The notes under the pieces: model-generated
Database searches by the model: none
What the model saw: only the letters and a program-made list of their open reading frames with translations
What the model was told of the DNA's origin: nothing
Part shown: one piece after another, positions 31,045 through 42,364 of the stretch
Position numbering within the stretch: position 1 is the stretch's first letter
Layout: the number at the start of each line of letters is the position of its first letter
Translations under genes and position numbers: made by a program
NCBI GenBank assembly: GCA_963920635.1
Contig: OY987298.1
Location: forward strand, 41,199,787-41,263,786
Source: Pseudeuparius sepicola
Taxonomy: Eukaryota; Arthropoda; Insecta; Coleoptera; Anthribidae
Length of the DNA: 64,000 nt
Direction: 5' to 3'

Positions 31045-33722
31045 TACTTGAATTCAAATGGCTAGCGAAATAACGGTTTTGGGCGATTTTTGGTGATTTT
31101 TATTGCCAACCAAACCCCTAGAAAATAACATTCTTTATTGTGGGGTATTTCTACCCATTGACGGCCGTTGACAATAGATTTGGGTGTTTACTACAATGGC
31201 TAAGGTGTGGCGTGCCCAGGTCTATCTGTCATTCTATGTCCGGCGTCCTTGCGTTTTGTTTGCGTCGCTTTGGCCGATAAGTGCTTTTTTGATCGTTTTA
31301 AGTGTGTTTTTCGCAGTTTTGGAACAGTTTTTTACTGTGCACAGTGTTTGTTGTTTATTTAAAAGTGCTCGGGTGACGAAATAAAGTCTTTGTATTTCGT
31401 ATTGTGAAGAGTGAGAGTGGTGAGAACATCGAACAATAATGGGCCCCCCTTATTGTAAACATTGCCACGAACATATCGCCTCTCTCATTAAATATTTTGA
31501 GCGTGAGAGAAACAACAAGGGACCCCTGTTGGCCCTAGAAAAAGTACGACAGGTCAGTTAGTGTACGAAGGTGTTTGTAGAAATGGCTTTAATAATGCTT
31601 TGCTACCTTACAGCGTGCCGCAGATGCTTTGGGCATCAACATATCATCAGTGAGCAAGGTTTCTAGACTAGTAGTATCTGGGGAGCCCTTAGCAGGGCCG
31701 TCAAAGCCACATCGACCCAAAACTGTAACAAATATTGATGAAAATCAAGCCGTTGAGGTTCGAAACCTAATTTATGAAATGCACGCTGACAGTAAGTTGG
31801 GTCTTTGGTATGTAATTTGTATATTATATATTAGTATAATATTATTTTAGAAAAACAAGTAACCGTCCAAACTTTAAATTCTAAAATACGCGAGCGTCAA
31901 CTGTTTGAGATGAGTAATTCATCTTTGTTGCGGGTTCTCCACCGAATTGGTTTTCGGTTTAAGCGTGACGATAATCGTCGAGCGCTGATGGAGCTACCCC
32001 ACATAGCGCTCTTACGAATAAATTTTCTTAGAGTTTACATGGACAATCTGCGGGCAAATGATCCTCGTGAAGTTGTTTTTTTGGACGAAACTTGGATTTT
32101 TGAAAATGGTACTACTACAACCCGGTCGTGGCAGGATGCAAGCTCCAAAAGTGTTCGACGCTTAAAGGTGGACGGTAAACGGTATGTGCTACTCATACAT
32201 AGCGATATAAAATATAAATAAGTATACAAAAAAACTATTTAATCGCAGGCATATTGTACTTCATGCTGGTGGCCGGAAAGGTTTTATTGAAGGCTCCAGT
32301 TTGATATTCGCTTCGAAAACAAATGCTGGGGACTACCACGGAGAAATGAACGAGGGTAACTTCCTGAAATGGTTTGAAGAACAGTTACTACCTAGTTTGG
32401 AAGAACCCTCTATAATTGTCATGGATAACGCAAGTTACCATTCAACGTTAGTTGAAAAAGCGCCCACTGCTAGCACCCGGAAAGCTGAAATGCAGCAGTG
32501 GCTACGGGACTGTAATATTCCTTTCAATGAAAAACTTTTGAAGCCACAACTTCTGGATATAATTAATCGGTATGTACCTACTTATAGGGTGATTCAGATA
32601 AGTTTAACTCCTTTATTTTTTTCTTTTTTGTAAAATAAAACAATTATTTAAATAAAATTTGTATAGCATATTTTCCTGCCATATAAGTGCAATTTTCAAA
32701 AAAAAAACAAACAAGAGAACATCACATTTTCGTTAAACTTTTGTATAAGCTATTTTTTTACTGAACGATAATGAAAAAATAAAGGAACACCTTGTACGGC
32801 GATACCAAAAGATGATAATAGGTAAACCATATTTCTATATACTTGCAGCAACAAACCACCTAAGAGGTATAAGGCCGATGAAATGGCACTCCTACATGGT
32901 CACGAGGTCCTGCGCTTGCCCCCGTACCATTGTATTTTCAATCCCATCGAAATGATTTGGGGGTTAACGAAAACATATTACAGCAAACATATGGGGAGAG
33001 ATGGCACGGGGAGAGAGCGATCCTTGGAGATGTGGCAGGAGGCACTCGATCAAATTACCCCACAAATATGGAACAACTGTGTTAATCACACTGATAAGGT
33101 AATTGAAGATTGGTGGACACGCGAGTCATTAATGGATCGGGAGGAGGTCGCTCCTCTAATACTTAATTTAGAAGATGACTCCGACAATGATTTAGATCTA
33201 TTTGGAGGAGACACAGAAGAAGAAGATTAATTTTTATTAGCAGTTCTTTTTTTTACTATTTAATTTATACGATGTAAATAAAATTAATAAATTAATATTT
33301 ATATGAATTCCAATACACATATTTTTTACGTTTTTCTATTTCTCTTTTGCATTTTTTCTTCAAAAATGGCGAATTACGAACTATTCTTATTTATTTATTT
33401 TTAGCCGTAAAGTAAAAAATATCCTAATTGGCAGAAATGTGTTTAGCAGATTTTTTATTAATAAAAAATTTCGGTGAAAAATCTAAATAATTTACTTCAA
33501 TACTTTATCTCAAATAATGCCTATAATTGGAAAACACTATTTTTATAAAAAAAATGATAAAATACGTACTTCTAAGTGCCGAGTTAGGCAACCAGTAATA
33601 CAAACCTTTGTATATTAGGTGTATGTACAACGACAATACAATTTAAAATCAAGTCGCGTCCTTTGAAAACCAACCTTAAGCTAAAAAAGTCCGTTATTTT
33701 GCTAGCCATTTGGATTCGAGTA
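31045..33722 (+). mobile_element. Structurally complete IS630/Tc1-mariner-type transposon, 2.68 kb
   Basis: Terminal inverted repeats TACTTGAATTCAAATGGCTA at 31045 and, on the opposite strand, TACTCGAATCCAAATGGCTA ending at 33722 extend through GC(G/A)AAATAACGG, about 35 bp with few mismatches. TA flanks both ends (31043-31044 and 33723-33724). Between them lies one uninterrupted five-exon transposase gene in the plus orientation, with ~390 bp of leader and ~490 bp of trailer. Everything needed for an autonomous element is visible. Confidence 0.88.
31439..33230 (+). CDS. Five-exon DDE transposase with ~81-residue D-to-E spacing
   Basis: Exons 31439-31552, 31614-31791, 31851-32181, 32249-32569 and 32849-33230 join in frame to 441 codons. 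All four introns are GT..AG (61, 59, 67 and 279 bp). The N-terminus has a CKHCHEH cluster and a helix-turn-helix (ALEKVRQ spliced to RAADALGINISSVSKV), then an HRIGFRFKR linker. The catalytic triad reads VVFLDETWIF, IIVMDNASYH and CIFNPIEMIW, as in DDE_3/IS630-type enzymes that cut and paste DNA at TA sites. By my count 81 residues separate the second Asp from the Glu, against 34-41 in most Tc1/mariner enzymes; the extra ~45 residues carry a lysine-rich PPKRYK segment. The C-terminus is acidic. From memory a branch called Sailor (DD82E) has such spacing. All catalytic residues are present and no break is seen. Confidence 0.85.
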
Positions 33723-33724
33723 TA

Positions 33725-34247
33725 ATTACCAATTTGAACACCGGTTAACTACACCAGATAACGGCCGGTCTGCCCACCCACCCACCCTCCACCCTCAATT
33801 ATGCATCGGAATTAATACAGCTTTGCCCCATCAACTAGATGCAAATCGAATGCTTTATGAGCAATTTAAATGTAAACGCAATAACGGAGGAATACACCAG
33901 TGACGTTCGAACGGTAATTTTTTTCTATCGGCATACACGGCGACTGCGACAACAACCAATCTGTTTGCCAAACTGATCGTTTTCAAACGCTGGTTATCAT
34001 AGTCGGAATCTTCAATAGTCTGCGATCAAGAGATGACTGTAGAACAACGCCGTCTACGGCAGAACATCCCCTAAGCACAATTTCATATCAATGATCGCTG
34101 TGAAGGTTTTAAAACAGCACCCATGCATATACAATTTTTTCGAAATTCTCTACGTGTTAGCAACAATAAAGGTTTGAAAATCGAAGCACCTTTTTGCCTC
34201 AAATTTTACAGGGTGTCTTAAACCATTTAAACAATTTAAGTTGTATA
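33725..34247. other. No supported gene
   Basis: Contains a short (CCCA)n run at 33775-33790 and otherwise unique-looking sequence. Near 34205 ACAGGGTGTCTTAAACC resembles the outer end of a foldback element but has no partner nearby. Confidence 0.4.
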
Positions 34248-36344
34248 CAGGGTGAGTTTTTTTCGATGACCACTATGGGGATCTCGGAAACTAGCAGAGC
34301 TAGAACAGGGGTTAAATAGGGAAATAATTGCAGTTTTAAATGCTCAATCTAATTCCCCTAAAAAAGTTCATGGCTCACTAGATATTTTGAAAAGAGTGAT
34401 TTTTTGCTATTTCCTCAGATCTCAGTATCTCCGTTATTTCTGATTATACAGAAAAACTGTAGAGACAAAAATTGTAGATAATTTTGGGCTTAATAAGATA
34501 ATCTAATCAAATTTTTTTATGCGGTTTGTGATTTTTGAGATATGTACACTTGTGTTTTTTAAATGTAAATCATAGTTGGCTGTGGCCTTATCAAATCGGT
34601 CATTTTTTGAGCTTTCCAAGGGTATCATACTCGGCATAGTTATTATAAAAAATAAAAGAGCTATGGCTAATTTTCTGTTTTTTTTTAATTTTCATAGTCA
34701 GCCATGGAACATTTATTTACATAATTATGTTCTATTTTATAATTAGACATACTTCAAAGTTTCTAATATTTTGTTTTTAGCTGGTAACAAAATGTAACAA
34801 AATAAAACAAAAATTAAAAAACTCAAACTCAAATTATTATTATTTTAAAAGTTGTTCAAACAGTCCACCATTATTATTTATGCAAATATTGCATCTTTTT
34901 AAAACTGAATTTGTCGCCATTCTTAGAGAGCGCCTGCTTCTAAAACAGCTACTCGTAATTCATCAATTATTGTCTCATACTTTATTTTGTACTGTTCCCC
35001 ACAAAAAGAAATCCGAAACAGACAAATCGCGGGATCGGGTCTGCCAGGAAATAGGTATATTTCTCCCTATCCAACTATTTGGATAGAGCTGATCTACGTA
35101 ATTTCTTACGGGCAAATAACTGTGTGGTGAAGCTCCATCATGATAATTTTTGTTTTATTTTGTTACATTTTGTTACCAGCTAAAATAATATATTTGGAAG
35201 TTTGAAGTATGTCTTATTATAAAATAGAACGTAATTATGAAAATATTCCATGGCTGAAATTTAAAAAAAATCTGAAAATTAGCCATAGCCCTTTTATTTT
35301 TTATAATAATTATGCCGAGTATTATATCTTTGGAAAGCTCAAAAAAAAAATGGCCGATTTGATAAAGCCACAGCCAACTATGATTTACATTTAAAAAAGC
35401 ACCAAGTTTATGTCATACCTCAAAAATCACGAACAACATAAAAAAATGTTGTCTTTAAAATTTTTCTGTATAATCAGAAATACCGAAGCTACAGAGATCT
35501 GATGAAATAGCAAAAAATCACTCTTTTCAAAATATCTAATGAGTAATGAACTTTTTTAAAAATCCAAAAGGGGCATTAGATTGAACATTCAAAACTGCAA
35601 TTATTCTTTCCCCATTTAATGGGCCAGTCAAATTCCATTTTGAGAGTGAAGTTTTTAGCGACATTTATTTCTAAGCGGCAATCGATACCTTTTTTATTGT
35701 AGAATGAATATATAAAAATCCCAAAAAATCCTATGTGAGCTAAAGCGGCCATCTTGAAAAATGGCCGCCAAAACACCCTTTTTTTAGATCCAAATATCTC
35801 AGTAACCTTCAGTCCGATTTGGTATATCTTTTTTTTGTTTTGTTCCAATTTCTTAGTACTATAAAAAGTGTAATGCTGAAAATTTAGAAAAAATCAAAAA
35901 TAAAGCCACAACAACCATTCAAAAACTTTAATATAATTTTTCGCTTAAAAATTCTGTTTAATTGCATTTTAAAATCAATTAAAAGGAAGGATATGAAAAA
36001 TAGTTCCTACAAAGATTTAATCTATATTTCATTGTTTACAATTTGATTTTTTTGTGAACTTTTTATCTTCAATATTAACGGAGTTATGACTTATTGTTGT
36101 AACCATGCACCATCGTTATCGCGAATGCAACGCGGTGTAATGTACTTTGGTTAGCCGAATTTACTTTTGAAAATAACGTTCTTACCTTTATGCATATCAA
36201 GAATAGTTTTATGTCAGTTTCATTCATAAGCAAAATATAAAAATCAAAATAGGCCTAAAGAAAAAGTTTTTTTTATAAATGACTGCCCGCTTATCCATCG
36301 AAACGATATGTTTGATATATGTACGATTTGTTTAGAAATAAATA

Positions 36345-36600
36345 ATAATAATAATTCTCACCCTCACAATATTCCAAACTAGTTGTACCCCAGAAGCAAT
36401 CACATGCTTGTGCGGGGGAGGGGGGCAATTACTATTATTTTGTCTTCGTTGCCATTTGCGGCTAGGGCCGACTTTTTTCCCGATAGAACTAGGATAGCAT
36501 TCGCTCAAGTACTACGGAAAACCCTAGAAAACCCTAGTAATCCCAATGAGTGTAGGACAATTAGTAAATCACACGGATAAAGCTATTTAGGAGCAATACC
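36345..36600 (+). repeat. Dispersed repeat, same family as 12714 and 41445
   Basis: CACAATATTCCAAACTAG, GTACCCCAGAAGC, a G-rich run, TACTATTATTTTGTCTTCG, AGAACTAGGATAGCATTCGC, ACCCTAGAAAACCCTAG and AATTAGTAAATCACACGGAT occur in the same order as in the copy at 41 kb. No coding capacity or terminal repeats recognised. Confidence 0.7.
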
Positions 36601-36979
36601 GTGAATCCAATAAATAAAATACTTTAATAATTATTATTGTAAGTTTAAATGAGAACAATAATTTTGCGTGTAATAATATTATGCATCGGAAAAATTTTCT
36701 TCGGGGACGCATGCTGTATATTTGCAGTCAATTCCAAGGCAATTATACACATAGAACTGGAACGTCCCGTTTCGGAGCACACACATCTTTTTTGGCAGCC
36801 ATCTCGACTTTTGAAAAATAATAAATTAAGGACTTCCTGAGGTGCTGTAGGTAATAGGAAACATTCGGCCGCTGTACAGTTTCCATCCGAATTTTTCAGG
36901 TGACAGGGAATTTCCCAACCAGAATTGAATTTGTAGGTACGTCCTAAAATTTATTAATTCTAGTAGGTATTAATACATA

Positions 36980-37209
36980 CACTTCCCCCAAAAATTAACG
37001 CACCACCAAAAAATACCCAAAAGTTTGAGACACCCGGTATTTATAAAAAAGAGGTTTCTATGCAAATACAGTTAGTACACCAACGTTCTGGAAGAGACAA
37101 CCTATCATTAAAAAAAAAATTCGTCCAAATCGGACTATTGGTTTTGATAAAAATTTACTTTAAACTTTTGGGTATTTTTTGGGTGGTGCGTTAATTTTTG
37201 GGGGAAGTG
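36980..37209. mobile_element. MITE, 230 bp, Tc1-like ends
   Basis: CACTTCCCCCAAAAATTAAC at 36980 and its complement ending at 37209 begin arms of ~45 bp (GCACCACCAAAAAATACCCA). TA flanks both ends. The AAAATTAACGCACCA core is shared with the Tc1-type ends at 25531 and 30359, but the outer bases differ, suggesting a sister family. Confidence 0.85.
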
Positions 37210-38100
37210 TATATTTTCCTATGTTTATAAGAAGTTATATACCTTATTATATGTTTTATATACCTTAATATATGTTGGTCCTAGGCATCTCTCGTTAGGA
37301 GGGAGCACTGCCAAATCAAAAGATTTCTCTAGTGTTTGTTTAGCGATTCCAACATTAAAAAGCATGAACCTTTCATTGTTAACGTTGCTAGTGCCTTCTA
37401 ATCCATACAAAAGCAACATAAACTCATGACTAACCTCCAGCAACACATCCATATCAGCATTAGAATATTAGAATCATTAAAAATGAGTAAATTCGGCTAG
37501 CCAAAGTACATTGCACCGCGTTGCATTCGCGATAACGATGGTGCATATGGTTACCAACAATAAGCCAAAACTCCGTTAATATTGAAGATAAAAATTCACA
37601 AATGAATCAAATTGTAGACAATTAAATATAGACGAAATCTTTGTAGGAACTAGTTTTCAATTGATTTTAAAATGCAATTAAACAGAATTTTTAAGCAAAA
37701 AATTATATTAAAGTTTTTGAATGGTTGGTGTGGCTTTATTTTTGATTTTTTCTAAATTTTCAACAGTACAATTTTTATAGTTCTAAAAAATTGGAACAAA
37801 ACAAAAAAAAAGAAATTCCAAATCGGGCTGAAGGTTACTGAGATAATTGGATCTAAAAAAAAGTGTGTTTTGGCGGCCATTTTTCAAGATGGCCGCTTTA
37901 GCTCAGATAGGATTTTTTGGGATTTTTACACATTCATTCTACAATAATAAAGCTATCGATTGTCGCTTAGAAAGAAATGTCCGGAACTACTTCACTCTAA
38001 CCCCATTTTCTGGCGAAATTTGACTGGTCTATAACCTTTGTTCTAGCTCTGCTAGTTTCCGGGATCCTCATAGTGGTCATCGAAAAAAAACCTCCCTGTA

Positions 38101-39554
38101 TATTACTGTCAACTACAACAAGAAGGCAACGCAATTTTCACTATACAGGACAGATACAGAATAATTCTTCGAATTAAGTTTATTTTCCTGAATGTGCGAA
38201 AGTAAGTTTCAATGCATCAATTGGGTTTGAATTCCCGTTCCATACATATGGTTGGGAGACACCCTGTATTCGTTCCCTCAGTCGAATTAGTACACCGGGT
38301 TGGCGCTGTTCCAATTACCGACAATAAAAAGGGCGTCGAAATAGAATAATAAACGTCGACGCGATTGGGAGTTGATTGCGTGGGATTCGTAAATTCCGTA
38401 TTTACCAACAGTCAGTTTTGGAGAGGACCGGGGCAACGAACCGATCGCGTTTTAATTTCCCAATTTCGAAAAAAATTAATTGAGTTTCAGATTTTCGCCG
38501 GGCAGGTGTTGAAGGGGAAATAAGAAAATACGGTACCCATATCTACGTCCAATTAACAAGGAAGGATCATTGCGGAAAAATTTAGCTTTAGTAATGACTA
38601 AAGAAAAGAATACTATTTAGTCAAACATCAACAATATCTTGCATAGTATTTTGTGTGCGGGAAGCAGGCTTTATTAATACGTCAATCATCGCACTTATAG
38701 CGTTGACTGACGTATTAATAAAGACTGCTCACGGCTGTGATGTTTGACAGTTCTCTGGATAACCATGCGCTTCCCGGAGACAAAATACAATGCAAAATAC
38801 ATTGTTGACTACTTTCCAGGACATGAAACTATAGCCGTGAGAAGTCTTATTAATACGTCAGTCAACGCTCATAGAGTCAGTAGGATGCCGAAAAATATTG
38901 CCAATTTGTCCCGATTTTCTTCATAGCGGGCAATCTATTTAGGAATACTCTTATTCTCCCCTATAATGCCTATTTTATAACATGTAGGCATATGAATTTT
39001 ACTGCGAACATTGAGTAAATCAAACCTTTACTAAAATATATAACTTTTGTAGCCATAACAAATTTTGAACTTCAGTGATAAGAAAAAAAAACAATATTTT
39101 GCAACATTGTGTACGTTCAAATTAATATCATTTAATACCCTACTTCTAAATAATCCTTTCCGCATTTTACTAGTGGCAGCGGAAGCTTTATTGTGCTATT
39201 GGTATTGGATATTAACTTCCATATATCGGCATTTTTATTAAGATTGTGCACTTTGCATTTTTAATAGAAGCTTTTATCGTCCATAAATTGATACTGTCGC
39301 CAGTAACATGACACTAAAGCAGACGTAACATATACAACGGGCGACAATGTTGCTCCTGTCTTTTCAATTTTACTCCCTTCTTGGAAGTTAATGGATAATC
39401 ATTGACATTTACAGGAGTCTATTAGGACATAAATTCAGCTCTGTGCTCTAGACGTAAAATTTTTACTAAGTTGGTTATTCAAGCAGTAAGATACATTGTA
39501 ATGGAAAATACTGTTTACCAGTAGAACAGTAGATTACTCACATTCGTTAGTTAT
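38101..39554. other. No supported gene apart from a hairpin cluster
   Basis: The hairpin cluster at 38607-38885 is described separately. The rest is unique-looking A+T-rich sequence; the frames at 38217-38408 and 38744-38926 show no motif. Confidence 0.4.
38607..38885. repeat. Compound inverted repeat around TTATTAATACGTCA
   Basis: GCAGGCTTTATTAATACGTC at 38664 pairs with the complement ending at 38728. The right half of that stem (38697-38737) also matches, inverted, the block at 38833-38874. Outer sequence 38609-38663 (CAACAATATC, CGGGAAGC) pairs with 38773-38813. Three alternative stems therefore share one arm. It looks like a rearranged foldback element, without clear target duplication. 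Confidence 0.65.
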
Positions 39555-39555
39555 A

Positions 39556-41341
39556 CAGGGCGACAGAAGAAGTAGTTGCATGTCCACTTTTCCCTTAATT
39601 TTCGAAATAAAAATTTGAAATTTTCAAGAGTTTTCATGAATATTGAGGTTATTTTAAACATTTCCACTACTGGTTTGTTGTTAAAAAAGTTGTGAATTAA
39701 AATATTCGACCCTCTAAAAAGTTGTGCTATTTGACCCTGTTTTTTTAAATTGTAAGGCTCAACGACATATTATGTATCATTGGTAAGGCTTGATAAATTG
39801 CATTTTTAGCACAATGCCATCTTTCATAAAAAAAAATCCAAGGCCTACTATCGAAAATAAATAAGTAATGTGCAGGGTGGTTCATTATAAATTGACACCC
39901 CCTTAACTTTCTAGTTTTTGAGGTTAGAAAAAAAGTTTTTTACAAAAGTTTTAGATACTAATACAAAGTGACACTATTGGACCTTGTACAGTGTGTTCTA
40001 GAAAACCGTGGCAGACATAGGTAACTTATATTTTTTTAAATGGAACACCATATTATATTTTTGCATTTTTGAAATCTGCTCATCAAGGCAATCAAAATGA
40101 TATTAAACTTTGTGGCATTATCTCTTTCCGTTTTTGAAAAATTCCGTTTTCAAATTATATACTAAATTTATTTAACTCGAATTTGTGGATCTCGTGATCA
40201 AGGTAGAGAGTAATATAGTGAAACTCCAAAATGTTTAGGAGCCTTTTCAAATTTTACTGATTATATTCCCGAAATAAAGAATTTCAGGAAAATCGTAAAA
40301 GCTCCTAAACATTTTGGAGTTTCACTATGTTACTCTCTTGTTTAAAACAAATATTTTTCATTATTATATTGATCGTCTATCTTCATCACGAGATCTACAA
40401 ATTCGAGTTAAATAAATTTAGAATAAAATTTTAATACGTAATTTTTCAAAAACGGAAAAAGATAATGCCACAAAGTGTAATAATATGGATCTCGTGATCA
40501 AGGTAGATAGATGATCGATGTAATAACAAAAAATATTTGTTTTAAACAAGAGAGTAATATAGACAAACTCCAAAATGTTTAGGAGCCTTTTCAAATTTTA
40601 CTGATTATATTCTCGAAATAAAGAATTTTAGGAAAATCGTAAAAGCTCCTAAACATTTTGGAGTTTCACTATGTTACTCTCTTGTTTAAAACAAATATTT
40701 TTCGTTATTACATTGATCGTCTATCTTTATCACGAGATCCACAAATTCGAGTTAAATAAATAAATAAATTTAGTATATAATTTGAAAACGGAATTTTTCA
40801 AAAACGGAAAAAGATAATACCACAAAGTTTAATATCATTTTGATTGCCTTGATGAGCAGATTTCAAAAATGCAAAAATATATAGGGTTTTCCATTTAAAA
40901 AAACATAAGAAATGTCTGCCAGGGCTTTCTAGAACACACTGTACACGGTCCAATGGCGTCACAAAAAACTTTGTATTAGTATCTAAATCCTTTGTTAAAC
41001 AAATTTTTTTCTAACCTCAAAAACTAACAAGTTAAGGAGGGTATCAATTTATAATGAACCACCCTGTGCAGGTATGTTTTTTTTTTACAAAATCGTTATT
41101 ACTTAACATCTTTTGGTAAAATTTGGTACAGGCCGGTTTTGAATCCAGATTTTTTCATAAAAAAAACGCTAATGTGATTTATTACAAATTTGCTCTTGGA
41201 AACTGGCATAGGAGGCCTTGGGTTTTGTATGAAGGAGGCCATTTATGCTCAAAAAATGCAGTTTATCAAGCACTAAACGGGTTAAAATGGCACAATTAAT
41301 ATTTTTTTACAAGGTTACCCGAAAACAAGTGTGTCACACTG
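39556..41341. mobile_element. Outer foldback element with another foldback inside
   Basis: CAGGGCGACAGAAG at 39556 and the complement of CAGTGTGACACAC ending at 41341 are TA flanked. The arms pair unevenly: the block TGCATTTTTAGCACAATGCC...CCAAGGCC on the left matches inverted GGCCTTGGG...GGAGGCCATTTATGCTC near 41212-41255. The interior from 39873 to 41066 is a second, much better-matched foldback. Confidence 0.6.
39873..41066. mobile_element. Inner foldback element with a duplicated central stem
   Basis: CAGGGTGGTTCATTATAAAT at 39873 pairs with its complement ending at 41066, and the arms pair for about 330 bp (CACTGTAC, GCTCATCAAGGCAATCAAAA). The centre carries two copies of a stem, AAACTCCAAAATGTTTAGGA ... 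its complement, at about 40217-40325 and 40558-40676. They are separated by a TTGTTTAAAACAAATATTTTT block that is itself inverted. Five or more nested palindromes thus lie in 1.2 kb. TG flanks both ends (39871-39872, 41067-41068) instead of TA. Confidence 0.75.
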
Positions 41342-41444
41342 TATATAAGGCATTCACATAGTAATGAAACCTGAAACCAGGTTACAGGCGTGGCCTCATA
41401 AATAAATTGATTTGATAACCCTGTATACCAAAACCAGACGCATA

Positions 41445-41725
41445 CTAATAATCCTCACAATCACAATATTTCAAATTATAGGAGTACCCCAGAACAACTG
41501 AATATATACTTTTGCGGGGAAGATGGGGGGGGGGGCACTTACTATTATTTTGCCTTAGTTGCCATTATTTGCTGATATAGGGCCGACTTTTCTCCGTAGA
41601 ACTAGGATAGCATTCGCTCAAGTACTGGCGGAAAACCCTAGAAAACCGTAGAAATCCCAGGGAGTGTAGGATAATTAGTAGATAAATCACACAGATAAAG
41701 AGCTATTATAAGGAGCAAGGGTAAA
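41445..41725 (+). repeat. Dispersed repeat, third copy
   Basis: Parallel to 36345-36600 through CACAATATTTCAAATTATAG, GTACCCCAGAACAAC, a G run, TACTATTATTTTGCC, GTAGAACTAGGATAGCATTC and AATTAGTAGATAAATCACAC. It is slightly longer at its 3' end (AGGAGCAAGG). Confidence 0.7.
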
Positions 41726-41753
41726 CTATTCAGGTATGTTGGCACTCCTATTA

Positions 41754-42107
41754 TAGTGATTGGCACTGATCTACATTTTTAGCAATATTAAGAATACAAA
41801 ATATATTTCACCTCCGCCCATGTTGTGACTTATTATTATATTTGGTCACGTGACCAAAAATCATACAAAACTCACATACTTAAAGGCATGACTGTCGAGA
41901 GTCTTGTATGCCTACTTTGAGAGCCATTTTGTAGAGGTGTTCCTTAAGAAGCCGGTTATTTTGGGAGAGGACTAAAAACTACTATACTCGGGTAAGTTTT
42001 GAGCAACATATTTTTAGTTTATTTGAAGCTTATTTTTCTTTAAATATTGAGACAAATTGCAAAAAAATGCGCGGAAAACTTAATCTCTAATATTATGCCA
42101 ATCACTG
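41754..42107. mobile_element. MITE with AGTGATTGGCA ends
   Basis: TAGTGATTGGCA at 41754 and CAGTGATTGGCATAATATTA on the opposite strand ending at 42107 form the inverted ends, with TA on both sides. A related palindrome, ATTGGCATGGTATGCCAAT, follows at 42137-42155. The element lies just upstream of the pogo-like relic at 42365 and could belong to it, but nothing inside is clearly coding. Confidence 0.6.
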
Positions 42108-42364
42108 TATTGTTAAAGCTGGCTAAAAATAGTTATTGGCATGGTATGCCAATGACTATCGTTATTTAAAAATACCTATTTCAAATATTGGCACGTCTAA
42201 ACTTATTGCTATATATTTTTTTAATTTTCATCTCATTTTGTGAAATAATTTCAAGCGAAATATTAAAAAGTTCTTACTTTTTGAAATGTGCATATAGTTA
42301 TGAAATAGTTAGGAAAAGTGGTATTTTCAAAACTTCAAAGAGAATGTTATGGAAAATTAGTTTT

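Larger units (their letters stand above)
34248..38098. mobile_element. Composite foldback element, two hairpins sharing one pair of ends
   Basis: Outer ends CAGGGTGAGTTTTTTTCGAT at 34248 and the complement of CAGGGAGGTTTTTTTTCGAT at 38098 are inverted and TA flanked. They share a further ~45 bp (GACCACTATG.GGAT, ACTAGCAGAGCTAGAACA). Inside are two large hairpins. Hairpin A pairs 34310-34845 with about 35140-35610. Hairpin B pairs about 35620-36185 with 37488-38040. The inner junction (35600-35630) lacks the ~60-bp terminal sequence expected of both, as if two neighbouring elements had fused. Between the B arms lie a dispersed repeat (36345-36600) and a MITE (36980-37209). The frames inside the arms are shadows of the palindrome. 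Confidence 0.75.

Noticed and set aside
32570..32848. Possible small mobile element inside intron 4 of the transposase
   Set aside because: AGGGTGATTCAG at one side and AAGGAACACCTTGTAC at the other are only weakly inverted, and I could not find a flanking duplication.
34880..35848. Several 60-90-codon frames in the 34-36 kb block
   Set aside because: They lie in or across the palindromic arms of the composite foldback and are mirror images of one another.
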